A stretch of DNA of 34,072 nucleotides from Ramlibacter sp. (GTDB lineage: Bacteria > Pseudomonadota > Gammaproteobacteria > Burkholderiales > Burkholderiaceae_C). The stretch lies in contig NZ_JAQGNQ010000006.1 of the NCBI RefSeq assembly GCF_028291745.1, positions 1-34,072 of the forward strand, in the 5' to 3' direction. The notes under the pieces are model-generated. The model searched no databases. It saw only the letters and a program-made list of their open reading frames with translations, and was not told the origin of the DNA. The translations under genes were made by a program, and so were the position numbers. This document shows positions 7,446 to 16,400 of the stretch, piece by piece. Each line of letters begins with the position of its first letter. Within the stretch, counting starts at the first letter, position 1.

Positions 7446-8434
7446 GCGGGGTCTCGCGACGCGCCGCCATCCTGCGCACGCTGGCTTCACTCGCAGCGGG
7501 CGCGCAGTTCGCCCGTGCAGCGCTTGCGCAGGGGTTTCCCTCCAGGCCGCTGAGACTCATCGTCCCCTTCGCCCCAGGCGGCTCCACGGACTTGCTCGCG
7601 CGCATCGTGGCGGCGCCGCTCTCCGATCGCCTGAAGCAGCCGGTGGTGGTCGAGAACCGCACCGGGGCGGGCGGCAACATTGGCGCGGACTTTGTCGCCA
7701 AGTCCGCGCCCGACGGCCAGACGCTCGTGATGGGCTCGATCGGCACCCATGCGACCAACGCGCTGATCTACACCAGCATGCCGTATGACCCGTTGCGCGA
7801 CTTCGCACCGGTCGCCCTGGTGGGCGTGGCGACGCTGGTGCTCGTGGTGCATCCGTCGTTCCCGGCACGCAGCGTCGGCGAGCTGATCCAGGTGCTCAAG
7901 AGCCGCCCGAAGGAGTTCAGCTATGCGTCCGGCGGCGTGGGCGCCTCGCAGCATCTCGCGGCTGAGATGTTCAAGTACACCACCCATACGTCGATGCAGC
8001 ATGTGCCTTACAAGGGCAGTGCCGCCGCGATGGCCGATCTTCTGAGCGGGCGCGTTCCCATCATGTTTGCCGACCTGCCGCTCGTGCTGCAGCATATCCA
8101 CGGCGGCACGTTGCGCGCGCTCGGCGTGTGTGATCCGGAACGCAGTCCTGCGCTGCCCGACGTGCCCACGGTCAGCGAAGCAGGCGTGGCCGGGTACTCG
8201 GCCACTGCCTGGTACGGCCTTTTTGCCCCGGCGAAGACTCCGGAGCCCGTGCTGCAGCGACTGCAGCACGAGGTCGTCGACGTTCTGAGGCTGCCCCGTG
8301 TCAGCAAGTCGATCGCGGAACTCGGCGCCAAGCCCGGGGGCCCGGCAGGAGCGCAGTTGCGGCAATTCCAGGAGGCAGAGATCCAGCGCTGGCGCGAGGT
8401 CGTTCGCGTTGCGCAGATCAAGATGGACGCCTGA
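7442..8434 (+). CDS. Bug/TctC-family periplasmic solute-binding receptor (330 aa)
   Basis: The ATG at 7442 overlaps the dioxygenase stop. Residues 1-30 are an export signal with SRR before the hydrophobic stretch, Tat-like, and probable cleavage after ALA. The mature part shows the family pattern: FPSRPLRLIVPFAPGGSTD, VVVENRTGAGGNIGADFVA, MQHVPYKGSAAAMADLLSG and ERSPALPDVPTVSEAG. Bug receptors bind carboxylates or small acids for tripartite tricarboxylate transporters or for signalling. No TctA/TctB membrane genes lie nearby, as is common for the expanded family in Burkholderiales. Co-translation with a TauD enzyme suggests that it binds that enzyme's substrate. Confidence 0.93.
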   Translation: MSGVSRRAAILRTLASLAAGAQFARAALAQGFPSRPLRLIVPFAPGGSTDLLARIVAAPLSDRLKQPVVVENRTGAGGNIGADFVAKSAPDGQTLVMGSIGTHATNALIYTSMPYDPLRDFAPVALVGVATLVLVVHPSFPARSVGELIQVLKSRPKEFSYASGGVGASQHLAAEMFKYTTHTSMQHVPYKGSAAAMADLLSGRVPIMFADLPLVLQHIHGGTLRALGVCDPERSPALPDVPTVSEAGVAGYSATAWYGLFAPAKTPEPVLQRLQHEVVDVLRLPRVSKSIAELGAKPGGPAGAQLRQFQEAEIQRWREVVRVAQIKMDA

Positions 8435-8479
8435 GGCGTCGCCACTATCAAACCCACGATCAATCTTTCGGGAATGTCC

Positions 8480-9406
8480 ATGATTCAAGTTCAACCGGTC
8501 GGCCATGCACTGGGTGCAAAGGTGACGGGCGTCGACCTTTCCAGGCCGCTCAAGACCGAGGAAATCGAGCAGATCCATGCCGCCTGGACCAAGCACCTCG
8601 TGCTGGTGTTTCCCGGCCAGCAGCTCGACCCGAACACGTTGATCGCCTTCACCAGGCACTTCGGCGAGCTCGACAGCTACGACAGCCAGCCCTTCAACCG
8701 CCACCCCGAGTTCGACCAGGTGATGCTGCTGTCGAACAAGCCGATCAATGGCAAGGTGCCGCCCGGTGCGAACAACGGGCAGAACTGGCATACCGATCTT
8801 TCGTACACCACCCGCCCGGCCAAGGCAACCCTGGTGTATTGCATCGAGAAGCCCTCAGTGGGCGGCGACACGATGTTCGCCAGCATGTACGCGGCGTACG
8901 AGTCGCTTTCGCCGAAGATGCGGTCCTTCCTGGACGACCTGGAGGCCGTGAATGACGTTAGCCTCATTTCGGCCCGTCGCGATCCCGCGATCATGGAAGC
9001 CTTCAAGCGACTGAATCCGCCGGTGGTGCATCCGGCAGTACGCATGCACCCGGCGTCCGGCAAGCCGGCGCTCTATGTCAACGACCGGGTCAGAACCTTC
9101 GTCGGGATGAGCGACGCCGAGAGCAAGCCCATCATCAAGTTCCTGTGCGAGCACTCGGTGCAGCCGCGCTTCGTGTACCGCCATCGCTGGGATGTTCGCG
9201 ATCTCGTGATGTGGGACAACCGTTGTCTCACGCACCTCGCGGTGGGCGACTATGCCCCGAACGAGTTCCGGCACATGATTCGGACGTCGACGATGGGCGA
9301 CTACTACGGACGCTTCGAGAATCCGCAGGCGGCGGAGGCGGGCCGCAATGCTGCCAGCACCGCGGGCCGCGAGATTGCCGCGGGCATTTCGGCGCTGCAC
9401 GACTGA
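8480..9406 (+). CDS. second TauD/TfdA-family dioxygenase (308 aa)
   Basis: Two ATGs lie close together (8474 and 8480). The GGGA at 8470-8473 is correctly spaced only for 8480, giving MIQVQPVGHALGAKVTGVD. Iron ligands are H104 and D106 (WHTDLSY) and H252 (NRCLTHLAVGDY). The block PSVGGDTMFASMYAAYESLS aligns with the first dioxygenase. It lies 45 bp after the first receptor and four bases before the second one. The product is about 20 residues longer than the first copy, mostly in the C-terminal tail. Substrate unknown. Confidence 0.93.
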   Translation: MIQVQPVGHALGAKVTGVDLSRPLKTEEIEQIHAAWTKHLVLVFPGQQLDPNTLIAFTRHFGELDSYDSQPFNRHPEFDQVMLLSNKPINGKVPPGANNGQNWHTDLSYTTRPAKATLVYCIEKPSVGGDTMFASMYAAYESLSPKMRSFLDDLEAVNDVSLISARRDPAIMEAFKRLNPPVVHPAVRMHPASGKPALYVNDRVRTFVGMSDAESKPIIKFLCEHSVQPRFVYRHRWDVRDLVMWDNRCLTHLAVGDYAPNEFRHMIRTSTMGDYYGRFENPQAAEAGRNAASTAGREIAAGISALHD

Positions 9407-9410
9407 CTCG

Positions 9411-10367
9411 ATGACCATGCTCACTCGCAGAACGCTGTTGGTCACCGCCGCTTGCGCCGCGGCATTGCCGGCGTATGCGGCCGATCAGCCGATCCGGATC
9501 TCCGTGGGCTTTGCGCCGGGCGGCACCACCGATGTCATCGCCCGTCTCGTCGCGAACAGCCTGGGCCAGAAGCTGGAACGGCCCGTGATCGTTGACAACC
9601 GGCCGGGGGCCAGCGGAAACATCGCGGCGCAGATGGTCGCCAAGGCTGCCGCCGATGGGACGAACCTGCTGTTCGTCCCCAGCAGCCACGCGACGAACGC
9701 GAGTCTCTACAAGAAGCTGGCCTTCGATACGGAAAGAGACTTCACCGCGATCGGCATGGTCGCGAGAACGCCTTATGTCCTGGTGGTGCATCCCAGGATC
9801 GCTGCGAAGTCCGTCTCCGAATTCATCGCGCTCCTGAAGTCACAACCCGGGCAATTCCAGTACGCGACCGCCAGCCCGGGAACGGGGCAACACCTTGCAG
9901 CGGAGCTTTTCAAGAAGATGGCTGGTGTCGAGATGACCCAGATTCCCTATAAGGGCAGTTCGGCGGCGCTGCCCGATCTTCTTGCCGGGCGCACGCCCAT
10001 CATGTTCGACAACGTGGCCCTCATGGTTCCGCAAATCCGCTCGGGTGCGCTGCGGGCCTTGGGGATCACGAGCGACAAGCGATCCCCACTGCTGCCCTCC
10101 GTGCCGGCAGTGGCCGAGATGCTTCCCGGCTACGAGATCCAGGGCTGGTTCGCCTTGCTCGCGCCTGCGAATACACCGGCATTCCTGGTCCGCGAGTACA
10201 ACGCGGCGTTGAACTCGGTGGTGAACGATCCGGCGATGACGAGCCGCCTCGTGGATCTCGGTGCCGAGACAATGACCGGCAGCCCCGCGATGGCCAACGA
10301 GTACATCGTGAAGGAGATCTCGCGCTGGGGGGGCGTGATCCGTTCGGCCAAGATATCGCTCGATTGA
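9411..10367 (+). CDS. second Bug/TctC-family periplasmic receptor (318 aa)
   Basis: ATGs occur at 9411 and 9417; either gives a signal peptide (LTRRTLLVTAACAAALPA, with cleavage after AYA and TRR as a Tat-like pair). Family motifs are present: IRISVGFAPGGTTDVIARLV, VIVDNRPGASGNIAAQMVAK, QIPYKGSSAALPDLLAGRTP and DKRSPLLPSVPAVAEMLPGY. It starts four bases after the second dioxygenase and ends the four-gene operon. The operon repeats a tauD-bug unit, so the two units probably arose by duplication and may serve two related substrates. Confidence 0.93.
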   Translation: MTMLTRRTLLVTAACAAALPAYAADQPIRISVGFAPGGTTDVIARLVANSLGQKLERPVIVDNRPGASGNIAAQMVAKAAADGTNLLFVPSSHATNASLYKKLAFDTERDFTAIGMVARTPYVLVVHPRIAAKSVSEFIALLKSQPGQFQYATASPGTGQHLAAELFKKMAGVEMTQIPYKGSSAALPDLLAGRTPIMFDNVALMVPQIRSGALRALGITSDKRSPLLPSVPAVAEMLPGYEIQGWFALLAPANTPAFLVREYNAALNSVVNDPAMTSRLVDLGAETMTGSPAMANEYIVKEISRWGGVIRSAKISLD

Positions 10368-10674
10368 CCCTCCAAGGCGAGCTCCGCATCCCCTCCATAC
10401 CAGTCTTGCGCCTCCACCGGCCTGTCGTACCCCTCGAGCGACCAGCGGCGTAACTCGTTCCCGCTCGCTACGAGCCAGGCGTCAATAGCCCATTCGACAA
10501 GCACGCCGAAGGGCGGCTTTCGATTGCTCAAGTCTACAAGCGCGCCATGCCTGTGCGGTTGTCGAAGAAGATATCCACACCCGTCCTTCTCTCTACCGTC
10601 AGTGGAATGCGGCGTCGTCTGACACGCCGCTGGGTCAATGCGGCATAGAAAATGCGAAGCAATGAGGAGAGCGC

Positions 10675-10863
10675 TATGAGCGCACGTTCACGATCCGTTT
10701 CAGCGGGCGCCTCATCGCCGATGTCCTGGCTACGCATTCCCACGTGGTTATCAACGGGAAAGTGCACGAGAACCCGTACTTTGTGGACCCCGTGACGTAC
10801 CTGCAGAAGTTGGCGCTCCGCAAAGGGTTCGAGTCCCTGTCCAGCCCTGCGCACGCGCACTGA
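10675..10863 (+). pseudogene. fragment or frameshifted small gene, unrecognised
   Basis: The frame reads YERTFTIRFSGRLIADVLAT, then HSHVVINGKVHENPYFVDPV and TYLQKLALRKGFESL, and stops at 10861. The amino-acid pattern is convincingly protein-like. The only nearby start, the ATG at 10676 with GAGGAG seven bases upstream, is one base out of this frame. A single indel right after the start would therefore explain the situation. No family recognised; it could be a short regulatory or stress protein of about 65 aa. Confidence 0.4.
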
Positions 10864-11015
10864 CGTCTTCCGATCCCGACAGGGCACATCCGGCCTTCCA
10901 ACTGGCGTTGGAGCGCGACTGAGCACCTCGCCTGCGCGTTCGCGGTGAGACATCCATCAGCCCGGACCGCTCACCGACCACCCGAATGCCGTTGGGCGTA
11001 TGAGACGGTTTAACT

Positions 11016-11150
11016 GGAGCGGAGATCCACGACTTCATCGCGAAGTTGCCGAACGGCTACCAGACGGAAATCGGCGAGCGCGGGGTGGGCCTGTCCGGCG
11101 GGTAGAAGCAGCGCATGTCGATTGCGCGGGCATTGATCAAGAAGAATCTC
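11016..11150 (+). pseudogene. fragment of an ABC-exporter ATPase (type I secretion/peptide exporter type)
   Basis: The frame reads [20 protein letters not shown], then ERGVGLSGG, a TAG stop at 11103, then KQRMSIARALIKK. This is the segment just before and through the ABC signature (LSGGQ, with Gln changed from CAG to TAG) as found in HlyB/MsbA-type exporters. Walker A and Walker B regions, and the membrane domain, are missing. About 45 codons survive. After ALIKK the reading dissolves into AT-richer sequence. Confidence 0.8.
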
Positions 11151-11366
11151 TTATGTACTAAAATCAATCCGTCATTGGGGAGTAGCTGCCTTCCTCGCGA
11201 AGGCGCTGTCGTCAACATGCTCGGGGCCGCATGCCCCGTGGCGGCAGCACCCTCCGCACGCCCAGGCGTGCGATCGGACAGCGAGACCTTTGGCCTCAAC
11301 GCGTGATGCTGCCAGACGAGCCGCGTTGTTGGCCATTGGTCATTGCTCGTCCGGCCGGGTTCTCTC

Positions 11367-12365
11367 ATGCTTCTTACTGGGTTCTGGTTCTTGCTTTCCG
11401 CAGGCGCGATCTACGTTGCCTGCGAATACTTCGTCAACGGCGTGGAATGGCTCGGTCGACGCCTCAACCTGAGCTCCACCGCCACGGGCACGGTGCTGGC
11501 CGCATTCGGCACCGCGTTGCCCGAAAGCGTGGTGACCTTCGTGGCCGTCGTCCTGGGGAATACACCGCAGCAGCGCGACATCGGGGTGGGTGCGGCGCTT
11601 GGCGGCCCACTGGTACTGGCAACCATCGCGTACGGCGTGGTGGGCCTTGCCCTGCTCTCGAACCGGCGCAAGCTGGGGCGAGAGGACCGCTCGGTGCACG
11701 TCGACCATCGCCGCCTAAGCCAGGACCAGGTCTGGTTCATGGCGATCTTCGTCGTGAAGGTGGCTCTGGGCTTAGTGGCCTTCGCGTTCAAGCCTTGGCT
11801 GGGGCTGCTGTTCCTGGCTGCGTACGGTATCTACGTCTGGCGCGAACTCAAGGACGAACGCCCCGACGTCGAGGAGGAACTGGAGCCGCTGAAGTTCCGG
11901 CCGACGCAGACGGAACCCTCGCTGGCCTGGGCGGCCGCGCAGACGCTCGTCGCGCTGTGCGTCGTCGCGTACGCCTCCCACGTCTTCGTGGTGCAGGTCG
12001 AAGCGCTGGCCACCGGATTCCATCTGTCCCCTCACCTTGCCGCCCTTCTTCTTAGCCCGGTGGCGACCGAAATGCCCGAAACCATGAACGCGCTGATTTG
12101 GGTGCGGCAAGGACGCGAAAGGCTGGCGCTCGCCAACATCTCCGGCGCCATGATGATTCAGGCCACGATCCCGAGCGCGCTGGGGATCTTCTTCACTCCC
12201 TGGATGTTTGATACACCGCTGATTGCCGCCGCCGTGGTCACGCTGCTCGCCGTGATCGGGCTGTGGGCCGCCTTTCGCAGCGGCAGGGTGGGCAGCCGGC
12301 TGCTTGCTTCCGTGGCCGGTCTGTACCTGGCGTTCGGCGGCTTCGTGTTGTGGAGTTTTCGCTAG
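11367..12365 (+). CDS. sodium/calcium exchanger-family membrane protein (332 aa)
   Basis: The start is the ATG at 11367 (MLLTGFWFLLSAGAIYVACE); a TTG eight codons upstream is less likely. The protein has about ten hydrophobic segments in two halves separated by a charged loop (about residues 160-195, RELKDERPDVEEELEPLKF). Each half holds an alpha-repeat of the CaCA family: GTVLAAFGTALPESVVT (about 40-60) and LLSPVATEMPETMNAL (about 225-245), with the conserved Pro-Glu pairs that bind cations. It is likely an inner-membrane Ca2+ or other cation antiporter of the YrbG type, but ion specificity is not visible. No close partner gene lies nearby. Confidence 0.9.
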   Translation: MLLTGFWFLLSAGAIYVACEYFVNGVEWLGRRLNLSSTATGTVLAAFGTALPESVVTFVAVVLGNTPQQRDIGVGAALGGPLVLATIAYGVVGLALLSNRRKLGREDRSVHVDHRRLSQDQVWFMAIFVVKVALGLVAFAFKPWLGLLFLAAYGIYVWRELKDERPDVEEELEPLKFRPTQTEPSLAWAAAQTLVALCVVAYASHVFVVQVEALATGFHLSPHLAALLLSPVATEMPETMNALIWVRQGRERLALANISGAMMIQATIPSALGIFFTPWMFDTPLIAAAVVTLLAVIGLWAAFRSGRVGSRLLASVAGLYLAFGGFVLWSFR

Positions 12366-12393
12366 GGCGAGGCAGGGCTTCACCTGCGGTGGC

Positions 12394-12411
12394 GGGCGCT
12401 TCGCGGCGCCC
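12394..12411. terminator. GC-rich hairpin between convergent genes, possible terminator
   Basis: GGGCGC-TTCGCG-GCGCCC forms a six-base-pair stem. It lies 28 bp after the exchanger stop and 19 bp before the stop of the convergent gene. No T-tract follows on either strand, so it is at best a weak or Rho-assisted terminator. Confidence 0.35.
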
Positions 12412-12430
12412 GTAGCCCGATTTCCAGCGC

Positions 12431-12736
12431 TCAGTCGTGCCAGCCGTGTTGATGTCCCCAATCGTGCTCGCGCCACTGACGGCGCCGCCACTCTTCGCGC
12501 CGCCATTCCTCGTGCCGCTCGCGGCTCCATTCCCGACGCTCATTGAACGAATAGCTCGGCTGGAGGTAGACGCGCGTTGGCCCGACATACGCAGGCGCCG
12601 GCTGAACATACACGGGGCTTGGCTCGACGTACACGGGCGCGGGCTGCGCATACACCGGCGGCGCCTGCGCGTACCCCGACGGCACAACGGGGACGCCGAT
12701 CGAGAAGTACAGGTCGCTTCGGGCCTGCGCAGCCAA
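12431..12736 (-). pseudogene. 5'-truncated secreted protein with Pro/Tyr/Val repeats
   Basis: The frame begins right after a TGA and reads WFISPALAAQARSDLYFSIG, which looks like the end of a signal peptide followed by the mature N-terminus. No ATG remains; the only in-frame start is a TTG at 12736. Next comes a repeat of about six residues (PPVYAQPAPVYVEPSPVYVQ, through PTRVYLQ), then a tail rich in Arg, Glu and Trp that ends in His/Trp-rich DWGHQHGWHD. Such PxPVY proteins are common exported proteins of unknown function in Burkholderiales. The first 15-20 codons of the signal peptide seem lost, with the break near 12760-12770, next to the 21-bp repeats. An unnoticed start or frameshift is the alternative. 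Confidence 0.55.
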
Positions 12737-12795
12737 GGCCGGGCTGATGAACCATCAACCCTCAACTGCAGAAGCGGCCCATTAGGAGAGAAACC

Positions 12796-12839
12796 GGGGT
12801 CAGTTTTGAATGTCGCCAGGGGTCAGATTCTGATGTCGC
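12796..12839 (+). repeat. two tandem 21-bp copies beginning GGGGTCAG
   Basis: The copies at 12796-12816 and 12819-12839 share GGGGTCAG at their start and ATGTCGC or a near match at their end, with four mismatches in 21 and a spacing of 23 bp. GGGGTCAG-type sequences often flank RAYT (REP-associated tyrosine transposase) genes and insertion remnants in proteobacteria. No transposase is present here. They sit exactly where the PxPVY gene loses its 5' end. Confidence 0.6.
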
Positions 12840-12958
12840 TTGACACGTCTGACGTATGGTCCTTCCAGACGGCTGTGCCCGCGGGACCTCTGGGACAGGC
12901 CCGGGAAATAGCGAACCTTGCCCGTTCGTAAGCGGTCGCTTTTGGAAGAAGCTAGATC

Positions 12959-13008
12959 TGGTGCGGCTGGCGGGGATCGAACCCACGACCCTTGGCTTCG
13001 GAGGCCAG
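12959..13008 (-). other. 3' fragment of tRNA-Arg(CCG), likely attachment site
   Basis: On the minus strand the sequence runs from the anticodon arm (CTGGC-CTCCGAA-GCCAA, loop with anticodon CCG) through the variable bases to the T arm (GTGGG-TTCGATC-CCCGC), then the 3' acceptor strand CAGCCGC, discriminator A and an encoded CCA. The D arm and the 5' acceptor strand are absent; the DNA beyond 13010 does not pair. This is not a functional tRNA gene. It is the typical duplicate left by a tyrosine integrase that recombines in the anticodon loop. Short ORFs crossing it are artefacts. Confidence 0.85.
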
Positions 13009-13267
13009 TCATTGACTGCGTTTGTAAGGGTCCCGCCCGGGTTGCGGAGTGTCGGCAAGCGTTGCAAAGCGCACCCGGTTTCCCTCTGAACAAGCACCCT
13101 GGGGAGCGGGCGTAATCAGCAGGGCTGGATAGGACATAAGGACGAAGTTTGCCGATTGTTCCGTCAGACCGTTGTTTTTGATGCTCGCCTGGAGGCCCCG
13201 GCGCCATGACTACTGGTCTCACCCGCGCTAGACTTGCGCCCGAGCTCCGGCTTGGCTGATCCCAGCC

Positions 13268-13286
13268 TATCCGCGCAACGCGGATA
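13268..13286. repeat. perfect 8-bp inverted repeat with 3-nt loop
   Basis: TATCCGCG-CAA-CGCGGATA, 178 bp before the recombinase start. It may be a binding site for a dimeric protein or an RNA hairpin in the leader. Confidence 0.6.
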
Positions 13287-13348
13287 CAGACACCTGGTCT
13301 GACAACACAGGCATCACCAAGCCCTCTGAACCGGGCTCCGAGCGTCGG

Positions 13349-13366
13349 GCAGGTCTTCTGACCTGC
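13349..13366. repeat. perfect 7-bp inverted repeat with 4-nt loop
   Basis: GCAGGTC-TTCT-GACCTGC, 98 bp before the recombinase start. Together with the hairpin at 13268 it gives the leader a structured character. There is no T-tract, so a simple terminator is unlikely. Confidence 0.6.
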
Positions 13367-13464
13367 GAGTCTGTTCGGTCAAGCAATTCCCTTTCCTGGG
13401 CGACCTGCGCGTGAGCGCCGGCCGCCTGCACTTGCTTTCCCCCCCGCAAGCCTGAGGAGTTCCT

Positions 13465-16400
13465 ATGCCTGGTCCGTCCGGCATGGTTGGTGAAGTCACG
13501 TCAGTCGTAAATCAAATCCCCTTATCGGCGGAGGAGCAGTCGCGCCTGCTTGAGATCGTCTGCTCGGTTCTCGGTAGCAGCGGACAGTGGACCCCCGGAC
13601 TCGTTCGGCAGCTTTCCGGATTGGCCCGCGGCTTCGAAATGCTCTCGTCCGTGCAGCCTGTGGCGCAACGCTGGTGCGATGGGCTCCGGCTCCTGCTCGA
13701 TACGCGCCCACAGATCGAGCGGGTCGACCGCCCAGTCCACAAGCTCGCAACGCTGATCGAGCTGCAGCCGGGGCCGATGTCGGCGCCGCAATCGAACGCC
13801 TGCCACGCAATAGCCGCACTGGCCTTTTCATCCCTGCGCCAAGGTATCGGAGTTTCCGGACAATTCCTGGACGGCCTCAAGCAATTGTTTCAGTCCACCA
13901 GCGCGGACTGGGATTGCTTTCGCCGAAGCATTGCATTGCCCGCAATGTTTGCCGAGCGCGCTGAGATTGCACACGGCCCTGAGCTTCTGAAGAAATTTGC
14001 GCGCACGCTGCCGCAATCTCTCGACCTGCGTCTCACCTTTCCGGTGCTCGTGCAACGAGAGTCAGAGCAGGAGGATGAGCTGCCCAATGCGGCTGAGACC
14101 CCGTTAGCGCAGCCGACCAAGCAGCCCCGAAAACCGTCCAAGTTCGAGCCAACACCGAATCTCGCACTGTTCGAATTCCAGATCGTCCAGCAAGAACACG
14201 AGCCTGCCCTCAACAGCTACCGCTTGGAGAACGATTGGAACAGCCTCACGGCGGCGGAGCTGGCGGAATGCTGCTCGATCTTGGTCCGACAGTTGCGGGC
14301 CGAGCCCAGTGCAACCAACTTCCGCGCCCGGCGTCTGCATGCGGCATGCCGGTTCGTGAGCATGTTCGCGCAGCTAAGTCTGGAAGTCGCAGCTTCCATT
14401 CCGATCCAGGGAGAGGGAAGCATTCACTTGGACCTGACGCACGGAATGCTTAAGAGAGATCTGCAGGTGGTCGCACCTCGCACGGACCGCGCAACGGGCG
14501 TCCGATGGCGAACAAGATGGAACGAAACGCCGCTGCCCCCCGAGATCCATGGCGCCCTGCTTTCTTCCAAGGGAGATCATCCGGACGCAAGGACGCTGGG
14601 TGATCTGCTGATCGCAGAGCAGCTCACCCCGGAGATTTGCTACGAGCTGCTGAATGCCGGAAGACGGGAAGGGCGCCCCTTCGAAAGCCTCAGGGTTGGT
14701 CGTGCGCTCAGGGCGTTCTACCTGCGCAATCAACTGCATCCCTCGCTGATTTCTCGCATCCTGGGGGACATCACCGTGGTGCCGAGGGCCCAGCAGTACT
14801 ACCTGCGCACAGACCAGAACGATGTCTATGCAGCCGTGAACTGCTTCTGTCATTTGGCCGGCCTGGTCCAGGTCCCTGCGCCCAGTGAGCAACAACTGAT
14901 CGGCTCACCAAAGGTGGTCGAAGTCGAAACAATGAAGGCCGCGTTCTGCAGCCTGCAGCAGGAGAACCACAGGGCCTGCATGTCCGTGACGCGGAAGGCC
15001 GGAATACAGGAAATTCTTCGTTTTCATTACGGCTACGTTTGCAGGTTCGCCCTGCAGCTGCTGTGGCCCGTAGGGGGCCGGTGTCAGAACCTCTCATCCA
15101 TCACCGCTCGCGACCTCTTCTCGGATCCCGAACTGATCGTCCTCGGGGACCGCGCCAGCGACAGGTACTCGCAACTTCGCGTTTGCGTTCTGACGCCAGC
15201 CGTCGCGCAGTCACGATTGCAGTATGCCGAACACCTACTCGCAATGGCCGGCAGGCTCGAGAAGCTCGGTCAGGCCGAAGCCGCCAAGTGGCTCGATCTG
15301 ATTCGCAGAGGCGCGGACCCGGAGGCTTGCGCGTTTCAAGTCTTCTACCTGCACAAAAAGCGCGGGCTCTCTCTTCGTCCAATCACGCGAGCGGACCTCA
15401 AGAAGGCGGCCCGCTGCACGGGGCTGAAGGAACTGAACGTTCCACGCCACTTCCTGATCACCGCGCTAGTAGGCGAAAACGTATCCCCCGCGGCCCTCGA
15501 CGCCTTGGTTGGTCACCACCAAGCGGGAGCGCCGCCGTTCGGATTCGGCAGCGGAATGAGTGTCCTGGAGTTCTGTGCCTACATCAAACCGGTCCTCAGC
15601 AGGCTGCATGCCAAGCTGGGCATCGAGCCCTTGCAAGGATTGGGACGCACGGACCCGAGTCGCTGGGAGCTACCCGTCATCCCAGCACCAGCCGAGGCCT
15701 CACTGCCTCAATCCGAGTTCCTGCGTCAACGCCTCCAAGTGGACGACTTCAACCCTCCAGAAATCTATCTGGCAGAGGAAGACTGCCCCATATCGCCGGA
15801 GACTCTCGCTGCGCGGTCCGAAATTCAACGGCTTCGCTCGGCGTACAAGCGAACTGACGCCGTGAAACGTTACCCATGGGGTGCGGTCGCCTTCTGCCTT
15901 GTTGCATTCAACGCGGTCATCACCGCACCAGATCTGCGGGCATTCGTTGAACGACTCCTGGCCGGCGAGGATGTGGATGCCGGCGTCATTCGTGCAGTGG
16001 AGGTCTTCGAGGGTGGCGACCTCCCCGTTGCTCAGCTTCTGCTTGCACGTACGGTTGTCGATGCGCTCCATGTGGCGCGCCGCTGCGGCACGACGCCTAG
16101 CTTCGATGGTCTGGTTTCTGGACTCGACCTCTTGCTACGAGGCTTGAACCCGACTTGGCCCGCGGGGTCAGTGGAAGCGAGCCTCGCCCGATTGCTCTCC
16201 TTGAGCGCGCACGCAGTGATGCTGGAACAGTCGCCGGTTGCCAGATTCGGATTGCTGCACAAGAGTCCATTCATTCCTGCATCTGACCTCAGGCGGCTCC
16301 AATCGAAGGAGTCTGTGCGCGTGAAGCGACCCCTGCGCGCCCCTCCCGGAAAGGTGGCGCGGAATGGGTTCGACTGGGTGGTGAGGATCGTTCGACGTCA

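Larger units (their letters stand above)
10368..11366. other. one kilobase without an intact gene; holds remnants
   Basis: Between the receptor and the exchanger I find only the remnants listed separately (10675-10863 and 11016-11150). A minus-strand frame from a TTG at 10531 (VEWAIDAWLVASGNELRRWS, then YDRPVEAQDWYGG) is open but has no ribosome site and runs antisense into the receptor gene, so I do not call it. Codon bias is mixed throughout. The stretch looks like decayed DNA. Confidence 0.45.
13009..13464. other. non-coding leader between tRNA fragment and recombinase
   Basis: About 455 bp without a supportable gene. It holds the two perfect hairpins listed separately and the ribosome site of the recombinase. 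Integrase arm sites or a promoter for the recombinase would be expected here, but I could not define them. Confidence 0.4.

Noticed and set aside
10130..10531. Minus-strand frame reading VEWAIDAWLVASGNELRRWS
   Set aside because: It has only a TTG start without ribosome site, runs antisense into a receptor gene and shows mixed codon bias; not enough to call a gene.
12856..13115. Two overlapping ORFs reading LAGIEPTTLGFGGQ and GDRTHDPWLRRP
   Set aside because: These are well-known false translations of tRNA sequence; they cross the tRNA-Arg fragment at 12959-13008.
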